From: Pseudonocardia sp. HH130629-09
GTDB taxonomy: Bacteria; Actinomycetota; Actinomycetes; Mycobacteriales; Pseudonocardiaceae
Length of the DNA stretch: 64,000 nucleotides
Assembly (NCBI RefSeq): GCF_001294645.1
Contig: NZ_CP011868.1
Coordinates: 2,480,001 to 2,544,000, forward strand
Reading direction: 5' to 3'
Position numbers and translations under genes: made by a program. The first letter of the stretch is position 1; each line of letters opens with the position of its first letter. This document shows positions 24,186 to 36,864 of the stretch, piece by piece. The notes beneath the pieces were generated by a model. That model worked only from the letters and a program-made list of their open reading frames with translations, had not been told where the DNA came from and ran no database searches.

Positions 24186-25541
24186 GTGACCTCATCCACC
24201 GCGCGAGACACCGACCGGAGTGCGCTCCGGTCGTGGCTGGCGGCGTGGCAGCTGTGGTCACTTCCGATCGGCGTCCGAGCGCTACTCCTCGCGGTAGAGC
24301 TCGCCGCTGTGTGCCTACTCACCGTCGATATCCTCCTCGGCGGCGTCCCGCGCGATCTGTCGGCATGGCTGATCGCAGGCACGCTGGTGATCTTGAGCGG
24401 GTTCCACGCCGAGATCTCACTGCGTGCCGAACGACTACGGCGGCGCATCGCCGAGACCAGATACGTCGACCTGAGTTCGGTGTGGACGTTCGCGGGCGCG
24501 TTGTTGCTACCGCCGATGCTGGCAGCGGCCACGGTGATCGCCAGTTACACACATCTGTACTTCCGCGTGTTCCGACCCGCAGGAACTCCAACGCATCGAC
24601 AGCTCTATTCGACGTCGACGGTCGTCCTGGCCGTCTACCTGGTTTCCGCGGTCACACTGATCTTTCCCGGATCCGGCGGATTCGACTCCTGGTGGGCGAT
24701 CGTCGAGATCGCTGCGTGTCTGGTGGTCTACACCGGGACGAACATGTTGCTGGTCGTGAGCGTCATCCGGCTCGCGCAGCCGGGCAGCACATTCCTCGCG
24801 ATCCTCGCCGGAGGGGAGATCGCGCTGGAGACCGCCACACTGAGCCTCGGCGGAATCGTGGCGACTGTCATCGTCCCCGACCACGTCCTGCTCGTCTGGC
24901 TGCTGATCCCGGCGCTCGTGTTGATGGAGCAGACGACCCTCATCAGGCAGCTGGAGACACGGGCAGCGACGGACGCGAAGACCGGTCTGCTGAACTCCGA
25001 GGGCTGGCGTTCCCGCGCGCTGCAGCTGCTCGGCGCGGCGAAGCGCGACTGCACCTGCGCCGGCGTGCTCATCCTCGACCTGGACTTCTTCAAGGAGGTC
25101 AACGACCGCTACGGGCACCTGGTCGGTGACGCGGTGCTCCGCGCGGTCGGCGAGGCGATCGTCGCCGAGATCCGCGACGACGACGCCGCGGGTCGCTTCG
25201 GCGGGGAGGAGTTCGTCATCGCGCTGGCCGGGATGTTCACCTCGGCCAGCCGCAACGCAGAAGCGGTCCTGGAGGTGGGGGAGCGGATCCGACGCAGGAT
25301 CGAGCGCCTGGCGGTCCACGTCGACGACGAGGTCCCCCCGGTCGCGGTCACCGACCTCACCGCCTCGATCGGGGCCGCGGTCTACCCGCAGGCCGGTCGC
25401 GAGCTCGACGTCCTGCTCGCGGCCGCCGATGAGGCCCTCTACGCCGCGAAGAACGCCGGCCGTAACCAGGTCCTGGTCAGCCACGGCCCGGCCGCTCCTC
25501 CGTCCGACCCGTCGGTGCCGTCGCCACGCCCGGGAACATGA
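24186..25541 (+). CDS. membrane-bound diguanylate cyclase (GGDEF)
   Basis: This protein of about 451 residues has a membrane-integral sensor with roughly eight helices (residues 20-260, for example VRALLLAVELAAVCLLTVDI and HVLLVWLLIPALVLMEQ) and then a GGDEF domain. The active site is GGEEF in RFGGEEFVIALAG, DLDFFKEVNDRYGH is present, and RDDD five residues before GGEEF is a product-inhibition (I) site. It makes cyclic di-GMP from GTP. I prefer the GTG at 24186 (GGGGATTTCG upstream) over an ATG at 24144, whose extra residues look non-coding. No EAL domain follows, so this is synthesis only. Confidence 0.87.
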   Translation: MTSSTARDTDRSALRSWLAAWQLWSLPIGVRALLLAVELAAVCLLTVDILLGGVPRDLSAWLIAGTLVILSGFHAEISLRAERLRRRIAETRYVDLSSVWTFAGALLLPPMLAAATVIASYTHLYFRVFRPAGTPTHRQLYSTSTVVLAVYLVSAVTLIFPGSGGFDSWWAIVEIAACLVVYTGTNMLLVVSVIRLAQPGSTFLAILAGGEIALETATLSLGGIVATVIVPDHVLLVWLLIPALVLMEQTTLIRQLETRAATDAKTGLLNSEGWRSRALQLLGAAKRDCTCAGVLILDLDFFKEVNDRYGHLVGDAVLRAVGEAIVAEIRDDDAAGRFGGEEFVIALAGMFTSASRNAEAVLEVGERIRRRIERLAVHVDDEVPPVAVTDLTASIGAAVYPQAGRELDVLLAAADEALYAAKNAGRNQVLVSHGPAAPPSDPSVPSPRPGT

Positions 25542-25793
25542 GGACGTACGCACCGACGACGCAGGCGCCACCTGATCTCGACCGGTGTCGGCCTCTGTTC
25601 GGGGTCACGCCCTCGGCGAGCTCGACGGTCGGGTCGACCACTCCCGCCATGCTGCCCGTGCCGCCTTCAACTACCTGGCGTCACAAGATCCGTTGCGCTT
25701 CGTGCAGGCGGTTGGTCTCACCAGGTGACGGAGTGCTCGATCGTGTGGCACTACAGGCCGCAATGTGTTGTATCCGCTGCTCCATCCCGCCGG

Positions 25794-26546
25794 ATGAGCG
25801 CCAACGGGCTCGGGCGGCCAAGCGACGTGTTCACGGAGGCTGCGCAGGTGACCGCGCGCGACAGCTGGCAGCTCGGTGGAGCTGCTGCCCCGTCACGGGT
25901 CGGCGCCGAGCTGACCTGGTGGGGTGCGGCGCTGCCGCACGCAGGTCAGCTGATCGTGGCCGATCCGCTGTTGCCCCGGCCGTTGATGATGGCGTTGTTG
26001 TCCGACGCCGCCGACACCGCGACCGAGCCGGGGCCCCGCCGGGCGCGCCTGATCGTGGTCTCGCTGCTGGTCGGTGGCGGGCTCGGCGCAGCAGTCCTGC
26101 AGGCGTCAGAAGCGCTGCTGGTGCTCCTTCTGCTCACTGTTGCGACCGGCTTCGTCGCCTGGGCGTGCCGCATGCGCAGCCGCGAGCGAGCGGTCCGGGA
26201 GCGCGAGGGGGCACGGCCGCTGTTCGCGGTACGTCCGGCCGCCGGCGAGCCGACCTGGGACCTGCTCGCCCATCTCGACGACCAACAGGCCTCCAGGTCG
26301 GACGACGCCTACCTCGCCGCGGCCCGTCATCTGCTGTGGCGGGTCGCGCACCTGAACCCGCGCGACGACGCCGCCATCGCCCGTCTCACCGCACGCGCTC
26401 GCGACGGCGAGTTGTCCTCGGCCGAGCAGCTGTGGGCCGCGGCGGACGACCTGACGGCCCTGGCCGTCGCCTCCCCGCGTGACGTGCGCCGTTCGGTGCC
26501 CCAGCTGGCCGTCCTGTACCGCTACGAGTCCCACGCGACCCGCTGA
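25794..26546 (+). CDS. hypothetical membrane protein with two helices
   Basis: From the ATG at 25794 this gives about 250 residues. I do not recognise a family. The N-terminal half is polar (MSANGLGRPSDVFTEAAQV, GAELTWWGAALPHAG). Two adjacent hydrophobic segments form a hairpin near residues 85-125 (LIVVSLLVGGGLGAAVLQAS, ALLVLLLLTVATGFVAWAC). The remainder is helical and cytoplasmic-like. The frame is open back to a GTG at 25725, but that part lacks coding character. It stands alone between the GGDEF gene and the convergent aroB. Confidence 0.55.
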   Translation: MSANGLGRPSDVFTEAAQVTARDSWQLGGAAAPSRVGAELTWWGAALPHAGQLIVADPLLPRPLMMALLSDAADTATEPGPRRARLIVVSLLVGGGLGAAVLQASEALLVLLLLTVATGFVAWACRMRSRERAVREREGARPLFAVRPAAGEPTWDLLAHLDDQQASRSDDAYLAAARHLLWRVAHLNPRDDAAIARLTARARDGELSSAEQLWAAADDLTALAVASPRDVRRSVPQLAVLYRYESHATR

Positions 26547-26602
26547 CCCCGGCGACCACGGCGAGCGGAGCGAGGACATCGGCCCGCGGCACGGGCACGG
26601 TC

Positions 26603-29615
<3,013 letters not shown>

Positions 29616-29619
29616 CCTC

Positions 29620-30276
29620 TCACCCGGCCCCGACGGCACCCGACGGCACCACGACCGTCGCGGCGACGGCCACCAGGGCGGCACCGAGCAGCACCGGCCC
29701 GTGCGGGAGCCTGCTCCCCCACCCGGCCCGGCCGGCCGCGACCACGACGAGCGCCACCACCGCCGAGGCGACCGCGGCGCCCACCGCCACCACCGGCAGC
29801 AGCGCCCACCCCGTCCCGGCGGCCGCGGCTCCCACCGGGGCGGCCAGCTTCACGTCGCCGCCGCCCATCGCGTGCGGCGAGACCAGGTGCACCACCAGGT
29901 AGGCGCCGCCGAGCAGCACCGCGCCGGCCAGGCCGCGCAGCACGGCGCCGCCCCCGGCCGGGACGAGCGCGGCCAGCACCAGCACGAGCCCGGGCACCGT
30001 GAGCGCGTTCGGCAGCCGGCGGACCAGCAGGTCGGTCGCCGAACCGGCCACGGCCAGCCAGGACAGCACCGCGAGCAGCGCCGCCCACCGCGGATCGAGC
30101 CGTCCGGTCTGCACCGCCAGCGCGACCGCCGCCCAGCACAGTGCCGTCCCCGACGCCGTCCCCGGCCCGCACCACCGCTCCGGTACCGGCGCCCCGCGGG
30201 GCGCCCGGGCCAGCAGGTACCGGGTACCCGCACCGGCGACGAGACCCAGGGCGGCGGCGAGGACGACGAGGCTCAT
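29620..30276 (-). CDS. A24-family prepilin peptidase
   Basis: This 218-residue protein is nearly all membrane-spanning (seven or so helices). It has both catalytic Asp motifs of the TFPP/A24 group: Asp in [18 protein letters not shown] and [13 protein letters not shown]. It lacks the cytoplasmic N-methyltransferase domain of PilD, so it is a short CpaA/TadV-like form that cleaves prepilin leaders. No pilin or tad gene is visible in the window. The same peptidase next to aroC is known in other actinobacteria. Confidence 0.87.
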   Translation of the reverse strand: MSLVVLAAALGLVAGAGTRYLLARAPRGAPVPERWCGPGTASGTALCWAAVALAVQTGRLDPRWAALLAVLSWLAVAGSATDLLVRRLPNALTVPGLVLVLAALVPAGGGAVLRGLAGAVLLGGAYLVVHLVSPHAMGGGDVKLAAPVGAAAAGTGWALLPVVAVGAAVASAVVALVVVAAGRAGWGSRLPHGPVLLGAALVAVAATVVVPSGAVGAG

Positions 30277-30354
30277 ACCCCGATCCTGGGGCCCGGAGCG
30301 CCGCCCGGACCGACCGACCGCCCGCCTGTGGACAACTCGTCGGGCCGGGGCAGG

Positions 30355-31458
30355 ATGACCGGAATGGGATCCCGTGCGCCGCAGGACGACCGTCGGGCCG
30401 GCGCGGTGGTCCGCGCCGAGGTCGACCACGGCGTCGCCGAGCTGGTGCAGGACGCGGCGCGGCCGTCGTCGTGGACGTTGCTGCTCGACGGGACCGCCCA
30501 GTCCCACGTCGACCTCGACGCCCCCGAGCACCTCGAGTTCGAGTACGTCCGCCGGATCGGCCACCTCGTGGACCTCGCCGCGCCGCCCGCCGTGCCGCTG
30601 CGGGTGCTGCACCTGGGCGGCGGGGCCTGGACGCTGGCCCGCTACGTCGCCGCGACCCGCCCCGGGTCGGCTCAGACCGTCGTCGAGCTCGACGCCGAGC
30701 TGGCAGCCCTCGTCGCGCACCGGCTGCCGGGCCCCGGCGTCGCGGACGGGCTGGCCGTGGTCACCGGGGAGGCACGCGCCACCCTGGGCCGGTTCGCGCC
30801 CGGGTCGTTCGACGTCGTCGTCGTCGACGTGTTCGCCGGCGCCCGCACCCCGGCCCAGGTGACGACGGCGGAGTTCCTCACCGCCGTCCGCCGGGTGCTC
30901 GCGCCGACCGGGATGCACGTGGCGAACCTCGGCGACGGCGCCCCGTGGCCGTTCCTGCCCGGCCAGATCGCGACGGCCGGCGCGGCGTTCGCCGAGCTGG
31001 CACTCGTCGCCGCGCCGGACGTGCTGCACGGTCGCCGGTTCGGGAACCTCGTGCTCGCCGCGTCGGACCGGGAGCTCCCGGCGCCCGGCGTGACCCGCCG
31101 CGCGGCCGGGGACCCGTTCCCGGCCCGGGTCCTCGACGACGCCGACACCCGCGCCCTCGGCCGCGGCGCGGGCGTCGTCACCGATGCGTGCGCGGTCGGC
31201 CGCCGGAGGGCTTCTGGGGGCAGTGATCCCCGGTCGGGGACCCCGGTCAGGCCAGGGACGGGTCGACCAGGACCTTCATCTTCCGGCCCGCGTGCAGCGC
31301 CTCGAAGCCCTCCTCGACGACGTCGCGCATCGCGATCTTCTCCGTCCATCCGGTGGTGTCGTAGTGGCCGCCCGCCATCAGTTCGATCACCGCCCGGTAG
31401 TCGTCGTGGGTGTAGCAGAGCGAGCCCTGGATGCGGGACTCCCCGAGGACCAGGCTGA
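30355..31458 (+). CDS. spermidine synthase-like methyltransferase-fold protein, probably frameshifted near its end
   Basis: The frame from the ATG at 30355 has the spermidine/spermine synthase-like Rossmann fold: EHLEFEYVRRIGHLVDL, LRVLHLGGGAWTLARYVAAT, TVVELDAELAALV and FDVVVVDVFAGARTPAQVTT. No membrane part is present. True polyamine synthesis is unproven. Normal sequence ends near VVTDACAV; the frame then runs 260 bases as Arg/Pro/Ser-rich residues into the convergent dehydrogenase gene. One base inserted near 31195 would instead read RPPEGFWGQ and stop at about 31226, a more natural end. Confidence 0.75.
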   Translation: MTGMGSRAPQDDRRAGAVVRAEVDHGVAELVQDAARPSSWTLLLDGTAQSHVDLDAPEHLEFEYVRRIGHLVDLAAPPAVPLRVLHLGGGAWTLARYVAATRPGSAQTVVELDAELAALVAHRLPGPGVADGLAVVTGEARATLGRFAPGSFDVVVVDVFAGARTPAQVTTAEFLTAVRRVLAPTGMHVANLGDGAPWPFLPGQIATAGAAFAELALVAAPDVLHGRRFGNLVLAASDRELPAPGVTRRAAGDPFPARVLDDADTRALGRGAGVVTDACAVGRRRASGGSDPRSGTPVRPGTGRPGPSSSGPRAAPRSPPRRRRASRSSPSIRWCRSGRPPSVRSPPGSRRGCSRASPGCGTPRGPG

Positions 31459-32299
31459 GCAGCGGGGTCACCAGGGGCGTCTCGTAGATCGCGACGCTGA
31501 CCATCGGACGGCCGGCATCGAGGGTGTCCAGCGCCGTCGCGACGGCCGGGGCGACGCCCGCGGCGTCGTAGCAGGCGTCGGCGCCGCGGCCGTTCGTCAG
31601 GTCGGCCACGATCGCCGGCACGTCCTGGGAGGTCGGGTCGAGGGTCTGGGCGCCGAGCCGCTCGATCGCGCCGCGCCGGGTCGCCGACGGCTCGACGACG
31701 CGGACGTTCTCCACGCCCATGCCGCGCAGCGCGAACCACAGCCCGATCCCGATCGGCCCGGCGCCGAACACCAGGGCGGTGTCGCCCGGGTCCACCGCGC
31801 CGAGCTTCGCCGCGTGGTAGGCCACCGACATGGGCTCGACGAGCGCGCCCATCTCCAGCGACACGTTCTCCGGCAGCGGGTGCAGCATGTGTGCCGGGAC
31901 GACCGTCGACTCGGCCATGCCGCCGTCGGCCATCAGCCCGTGGAAGCCGATCTGCGCGCACACGTTCTCGCGGCCCTCGGCGCAGCGCGAGCACGCCCCG
32001 CAGCTGTAGAGCGGCATCACCGCGACCCGGTCGCCCTCGGTGACGCCCTGGACCCCCGACCCGATCTCGACGACGGTGCCGGAGAACTCGTGGCCGAGGG
32101 TCAACGGCAGCTCGCGGCCGGTCAGCGGGTGCTTGTGCCCGTTCGGGATGAAGATCGGCCCCGCGTAGTACTCGTGCAGGTCCGAGCCGCAGATGCCGTT
32201 GAACCCGACCATGAGCCGGACCTCGCCGGGGCCCACCTCGCCCTCGGGCACGTCGGTGATGTCGAGGTCCCCGCGTCCCCGGTAGACGACCGCACGCAT
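31247..32299 (-). CDS. zinc-dependent alcohol dehydrogenase, 2,3-butanediol dehydrogenase-like
   Basis: This 350-residue medium-chain dehydrogenase has catalytic-zinc residues GICGSDLHEYY and TLGHEFSG, the structural-zinc cysteines CGACSRCAEGRENVC, and a Rossmann fold ALVFGAGPIGIGLW. The Glu in VEPMSVAYHAA and HKHPLTGRELPLTLGHEFSG are typical of (R,R)-butanediol dehydrogenases and relatives. It oxidises a secondary diol or alcohol with NAD. It sits where aroE is normally found in this gene order, and its 3' end overlaps the run-on of the convergent gene. Confidence 0.88.
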   Translation of the reverse strand: MRAVVYRGRGDLDITDVPEGEVGPGEVRLMVGFNGICGSDLHEYYAGPIFIPNGHKHPLTGRELPLTLGHEFSGTVVEIGSGVQGVTEGDRVAVMPLYSCGACSRCAEGRENVCAQIGFHGLMADGGMAESTVVPAHMLHPLPENVSLEMGALVEPMSVAYHAAKLGAVDPGDTALVFGAGPIGIGLWFALRGMGVENVRVVEPSATRRGAIERLGAQTLDPTSQDVPAIVADLTNGRGADACYDAAGVAPAVATALDTLDAGRPMVSVAIYETPLVTPLLSLVLGESRIQGSLCYTHDDYRAVIELMAGGHYDTTGWTEKIAMRDVVEEGFEALHAGRKMKVLVDPSLA

Positions 32300-32402
32300 C
32301 GTTGGCTCCTCTCGCCTGACGTCGTTGTCGGGACCGGTCTACCGGTGGAGGGTGAGCGCCGTCACGGGTTGGGGCGGGGTTGCATGCGCGCCCGGTGATG
32401 GG

Positions 32403-33539
32403 TCAGAACGCTCCGGCGGCGCGGGCGCGGTCGACGTTGCCGAGGTGCTCGGGGTAGGTCGTGGCGAAGCAGGAGGCGCCCTCGGTGGTGCACCGCACGA
32501 AGAACAGCCAGGGCCCCGCGGCCGGCTTCTCCGCGGCCGCCAGCGCGGCGGTGGACACCGAGGCGACGGGCGTCGGTGGCAGCCCGGTGTTGAGGTAGGT
32601 GTTGTACGGGCCCGGGGTGTCGCGGGCCTCCGCGGTGGTACGCAGCGCCTGCACGTCGAGCGGGTAGTTGACGGTGGAGTCCATCTCCAGGCGCTGGTTC
32701 GCCGCGAGCCGGTTCTCGATCACCCGTGCCACCTTGGGCATGTCGGGGACGAGCGCCTCCTTCTCCACGACCGAGGCGAGCACGAGGGAGCGGTAGGAGT
32801 TCGCGCCGCCCAGCCCGGCCGCGTCGAGCCGCTTCGCCGAGGCGGTGAGGACCTGGCGCAGCACCTGCTCGGGGGTGCCACGCGGATCCAGGTCGTAGGG
32901 GCCGGGGGCGACCAGGCCCTCCATCCGGCGCTCGGGCGCCGCGGCCCGGTAGCCGGCGCGGGCCCAGTCGGGGACGGCGATCGCGGCCGGGTCCGCGTCG
33001 GCCATCGCGGTGCGCAGGGCGTCGACGCTCGTGCAGGTGGGGTCGCCGTCGGCGGCGCCGAGGCAGGTGGCGCGGGAGATCTGGGACAGCACACCCGGGG
33101 AGACGGTGCCGTCCGGCGCACGGGTGTCGTCGAGCTGGACGCCGCCCTTGACGTCGAAGAACCCGACGCGCCGCTCCGGGTCGAGCAGCGCTTCCACCGC
33201 GGAGTCGCCGGACATCTGCGAGCGGAGCTCGTAGTAGCCGGGCTGGACCCGCTGGATGCCGGGCTCCTCGGCGGCGGCCTCGACGAAGGCCGCCCGGGAC
33301 CTCACCACGTCCAACCCGACCAGGGTGTCCCCGATCGCGCTGGTGGAGTCGCCGGACTCGACCCGCACCACCACCGAGCCGCTGCCGGAACCGGTGTAGT
33401 CGTCGGCGCCGCGCAGGTACAGACCCACCGCGACGAGCACCGCGCCGGCCAGCAGCGCCGAGCCCAGCAGGGCGAGCCGCCGCCGCCGGAAGTGCACCGG
33501 GGTCGGACGGTGCCGCACGGGGCCCGCGGTCGTGCTCAC
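32403..33539 (-). CDS. mltG: endolytic transglycosylase MltG
   Basis: This protein of about 378 residues has a cytoplasmic basic stretch (HFRRRR), one membrane helix (residues 22-45), a LysM-like subdomain (VVVRVESGDSTSAIGDTLV) and the YceG catalytic domain. The catalytic Glu is in VLASVVEKEAL; MDSTVNYPL and YNTYLNTGLPPTPVAS are the other family landmarks. MltG cleaves nascent glycan strands and sets their length. A GTG at 33623 would extend the N-terminus by 28 Arg-rich residues and leave a 16-base gap to ruvX, so the start is not settled. Confidence 0.9.
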   Translation of the reverse strand: MSTTAGPVRHRPTPVHFRRRRLALLGSALLAGAVLVAVGLYLRGADDYTGSGSGSVVVRVESGDSTSAIGDTLVGLDVVRSRAAFVEAAAEEPGIQRVQPGYYELRSQMSGDSAVEALLDPERRVGFFDVKGGVQLDDTRAPDGTVSPGVLSQISRATCLGAADGDPTCTSVDALRTAMADADPAAIAVPDWARAGYRAAAPERRMEGLVAPGPYDLDPRGTPEQVLRQVLTASAKRLDAAGLGGANSYRSLVLASVVEKEALVPDMPKVARVIENRLAANQRLEMDSTVNYPLDVQALRTTAEARDTPGPYNTYLNTGLPPTPVASVSTAALAAAEKPAAGPWLFFVRCTTEGASCFATTYPEHLGNVDRARAAGAF

Positions 33540-33638
33540 ACCGGGCCCCGGGACGTCACGTCGTACTCGCCGGCGCCGGTCACGGGCACGAGGGTAACGG
33601 CCCGGCGCCCGCCCGGTGGTCACCCCCGGTGGCGGTGA

Positions 33639-34088
33639 TCAGCCGCCGCGGGTGGTATCCAGCCAGCCCTGCAGGATGGCGACGGCGGCCTGCTGGTCGA
33701 TCACGGAGCGTTGCTTGCGGCCGCGCACGCCGCGCCCGGCGAGCTGCCGGGTCGCGACGACGGTGGTCATCCGCTCGTCGGTGAGCTCGACCGGCACCGC
33801 GCAGCCGGCGGTGGCGAGACCCGCCTCCAGCGCGGCCGCGAACTCCCGCGCGGCGACGGCGGCCGGGCCGTCCTCGCCGCGCAGGTTCCGGGGCAGCCCG
33901 AGCACGATCCCGACGACGTCGTGCTCGGCCACCAGCTCGGCGATCCGGCGCACGTCGGCGCCGCCCTCGGCGTCGCGCGCGACGGTCTCGACCGGGGTCG
34001 CGAGGATCCCGTCCGGGTCGCACATCGCGATGCCGACGCGGACGGCGCCGACGTCGATGCCCAGGCGCCGCCCGCGGACCGGCGTCAC
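33639..34088 (-). CDS. ruvX: Holliday junction resolvase-like RuvX (YqgF)
   Basis: This 149-residue RNase H-fold protein has the first catalytic Asp in [19 protein letters not shown], Glu in [14 protein letters not shown] and Asp in [11 protein letters not shown], ending with [19 protein letters not shown]. YqgF proteins are nucleases linked to 16S rRNA 5'-end processing and junction resolution. The GTG start overlaps the alaS stop (GTGA), matching the conserved alaS-ruvX-mltG order. Confidence 0.95.
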   Translation of the reverse strand: MTPVRGRRLGIDVGAVRVGIAMCDPDGILATPVETVARDAEGGADVRRIAELVAEHDVVGIVLGLPRNLRGEDGPAAVAAREFAAALEAGLATAGCAVPVELTDERMTTVVATRQLAGRGVRGRKQRSVIDQQAAVAILQGWLDTTRGG

Positions 34089-36742
34089 GGACGCAGCGCG
34101 GTGCGCAGCTTCCGCACCGCGGCGTCGATCCCGGCCGGGTCGGTGCCGCCGCCCTGGGCGAGGTCGGGCTTGCCGCCGCCGCGCCCGCCGACCGCCGGGG
34201 CGAACTCGCCGATCAGCTTCCCGGCGGCGACCCCGTTGTCCCGGGCCGCCTTCGTGGTGGCGACGACGAACGACACCTTCTCCCCGTCGACGCCGAACAG
34301 CACGACCACGCCGGGCCGGTCGCCCAGCTTGCCGCGCACGTCGGCGGCGAGGGTCCGCAGGTCGTTGCCGGTCACTCCTTCCGGGGCGGTGACGGCGACG
34401 AGCGCGGTGCCGTCGAGGTCCTCGGCCCTCTCGGCCAGCGCCCCGGCCGAGGCCAGGACGGCGTCGGCGCGGTGCTTCTCCAGGTCCCGCTCGGCGGTCC
34501 GCAGCCGCTCGACGATCCCGTTGATCCGTTCCGGCAGCTCCTCCGGGCGGGCCTTGAGCTGGTCGGCGAGCTGGTTGACCAGCAGGTGCTCGGTCGTGGC
34601 GTGATTGAAGGCGTCCAGGCCCACCAGCGCCTCGACCCGACGCACCCCGGAGCCGATGGAGGCCTCGGACAGCACCCGGACCAGGCCGAGCTCGCCGGTG
34701 CGCCCCACGTGGGTGCCACCGCACAGCTCACGCGAGTAGTCGCCCATGTCGACCACGCGCACGCGGTCGCCGTACTTCTCGCCGAACAGCATCATCGCGC
34801 CGAGCGAGCGGGCCTCGTCGATGGAGGTCTCGTAGGTCTGGATCTCCCGGTCCTCCTGCAGGACCGAGTTCACCTCCTCCTCGATCTCGACCAGCGCCGC
34901 GGGCGGCACGGCCCCGGTCGGGGAGGTGAAGTCGAACCGCAGCCGGCCCGGGGCGTTGAGCGACCCGGCCTGCGCGGCGGCGCTGCCCAGCGCACCGCGG
35001 ACCCCGGCGTGCACGAGGTGGGTGGCGGTGTGGGCGCGCGAGATCGCGGACCGGCGGGTGCGGTCGACGTCGGCGACGACCTCGGCGTCGAGGGTCACGG
35101 TGCCGGCGGTGACGACGCCGCGGTGCACCCGCAGCCCGGCCACCGGCGACTGGACGTCGTCCACCCGGACCTCGAACGACACACCGCGCAGCACACCGGT
35201 GTCGGCCTGCTGGCCGCCGGCCTCGGCGTAGAACGGGGTGCGGTCGAGCAGCACCTCGACCTGCTCGCCCTCCTCGGCCGCGGGCACGGTGTCGCCGTCG
35301 CGCAGCAGCCCGACGACCCGGGCCTCGGACTGCAGCGTCTGGTACCCGGTGAAGTCGGTGGCGCCGTGGGTGTCGAGGACGGCGCGGTACACCGAGGCAT
35401 CGACGAAGCCGACCTTGCGCCCGGCGGCGTCGGCCTTGGCCCGCGATCGCTGCTCGTCCATCAGCGCGGTGAACCGCTCCCGGTCGACGGTGAGTCCGGC
35501 CTCGGCGGCCATCTCCAGCGTCAGGTCGATCGGGAAGCCGTAGGTGTCGTGCAGCGCGAACGCCTGGTCACCGGGCAGGGTGTCGCTCCCGGCGGATCGA
35601 GCCTTCGACACCGCGCCCTCGAAGATCCGCTCCCCGGCGGTCAACGTGGCGCGGAAGGTGTCCTCCTCGGCCCGGATGACCGCGGAGATGCGCTCGAAGT
35701 CGGTGGTGAGCTCGGGGTAGGTGGGCGACATGGTCTCGCGCACGACCTCGGCGAACTCGCCCAGGCAGGGACCGGTGACGCCGAGCAGCCGGGCGGAGCG
35801 CACGATGCGGCGCAGCAGCCGGCGCAGCACGTAGCCGCGGCCCTCGTTGCCCGGGGTGACGCCGTCACCGACGATCATCATCGAGGACCGGGCGTGGTCG
35901 GCGATGACGCGGAAGCGGACGTCGTCGGCCTCGTTCTCGCCGTAGCGGCGGCCCGAGAGCTGCTCGGCCTTGGCGATCACCGGTCGGACGAGGTCGGTCT
36001 CGTAGACGTTGTTGACGCCCTGCAGCAGGAAGGCGACCCGCTCGACGCCCATCCCGGTGTCGATGTTCTTGTGCGGCAGCGTGCCGATCGGCGGATGCCC
36101 CTTCTTCGGGGACAGCTCGCCGCGCTCGTCCTGCATGAAGACGAGGCTCCAGATCTCGAGGTAGCGGTCCTCGTCGGCCTCGGGGCCGCCCTCGGCGCCG
36201 AACTCCGGGCCGCGGTCGACGTAGATCTCCGAGCAGGGTCCGCCGGGGCCGGGGACGCCCATGTCCCAGTAGTTGTCGTCGCCGCCGCGGCGCTGGATGC
36301 GTTCCTCGGGCAGGCCCGCGATCTCCTTCCAGAGCGCGATGGCCTCGTCGTCGTGGTAGACGGTGACCCAGATGATCTCCGGGTCGAAGCCGTAGCCGCC
36401 CTCGTCCTGGCTGCGGGTGATCAGCGACCAGGCGAACTCGATGGCGCCGCGCTTGAAGTAGTCGCCGAAGGAGAAGTTCCCGGCCATCTGGAAGAACGTG
36501 GTGTGCCGGGTGGTCTTGCCGACCTCGTCGATGTCCGGCGTGCGGACGCACTTCTGGATCGACGTGGCGCGCGGGTAGGGCGCGGGGACGTCTCCGAGGA
36601 AGTACGGCTTGAACTGCACCATGCCCGCGTTGACGAACAGCAGCTGCGGGTCCTCGAGGATCAGCGAGGCGCTGGGGACGGACGTGTGCCCGTTGCTCTC
36701 GAAGTGGGCGGTGAAACGACGGACGATCTCGTGGGTCTGCAC
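34085..36742 (-). CDS. alaS: alanyl-tRNA synthetase
   Basis: From a GTG at 36742 this gives 885 residues, the normal AlaS length. The class II catalytic core includes [36 protein letters not shown] and the [20 protein letters not shown] segment. The editing domain shows [13 protein letters not shown] and [12 protein letters not shown] (zinc ligands), and the C-Ala domain reads [16 protein letters not shown]. It charges tRNA-Ala and clears mischarged Ser/Gly. The gene overlaps ruvX by four bases. The region upstream shows no leader structure that I can recognise. Confidence 0.97.
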   Translation of the reverse strand: MQTHEIVRRFTAHFESNGHTSVPSASLILEDPQLLFVNAGMVQFKPYFLGDVPAPYPRATSIQKCVRTPDIDEVGKTTRHTTFFQMAGNFSFGDYFKRGAIEFAWSLITRSQDEGGYGFDPEIIWVTVYHDDEAIALWKEIAGLPEERIQRRGGDDNYWDMGVPGPGGPCSEIYVDRGPEFGAEGGPEADEDRYLEIWSLVFMQDERGELSPKKGHPPIGTLPHKNIDTGMGVERVAFLLQGVNNVYETDLVRPVIAKAEQLSGRRYGENEADDVRFRVIADHARSSMMIVGDGVTPGNEGRGYVLRRLLRRIVRSARLLGVTGPCLGEFAEVVRETMSPTYPELTTDFERISAVIRAEEDTFRATLTAGERIFEGAVSKARSAGSDTLPGDQAFALHDTYGFPIDLTLEMAAEAGLTVDRERFTALMDEQRSRAKADAAGRKVGFVDASVYRAVLDTHGATDFTGYQTLQSEARVVGLLRDGDTVPAAEEGEQVEVLLDRTPFYAEAGGQQADTGVLRGVSFEVRVDDVQSPVAGLRVHRGVVTAGTVTLDAEVVADVDRTRRSAISRAHTATHLVHAGVRGALGSAAAQAGSLNAPGRLRFDFTSPTGAVPPAALVEIEEEVNSVLQEDREIQTYETSIDEARSLGAMMLFGEKYGDRVRVVDMGDYSRELCGGTHVGRTGELGLVRVLSEASIGSGVRRVEALVGLDAFNHATTEHLLVNQLADQLKARPEELPERINGIVERLRTAERDLEKHRADAVLASAGALAERAEDLDGTALVAVTAPEGVTGNDLRTLAADVRGKLGDRPGVVVLFGVDGEKVSFVVATTKAARDNGVAAGKLIGEFAPAVGGRGGGKPDLAQGGGTDPAGIDAAVRKLRTALRP

Positions 36743-36864
36743 CGGTGGGTCTCTCGTGACGGGTACGGCTGGCGACGGGTCGGCGACGGGGCGGGCGCCC
36801 TGCGCCCGCGCCACACCGTAGGCCGCGCGGCGTGGGGACGCCGCGGGAGGCCGGTCGTGCCAGG

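Noticed and set aside
25585-25728. A 47-codon frame ([20 protein letters not shown]) ending in GTGA overlap with the next frame
   Set aside because: It has plausible composition but no ribosome binding site, no recognisable family and unclear relation to the neighbouring gene, so I do not call it.
36743-36864. Possible leader regulation (T-box or attenuator) of alaS
   Set aside because: No T-box sequence, leader peptide rich in Ala codons or terminator hairpin with a T-run could be identified.
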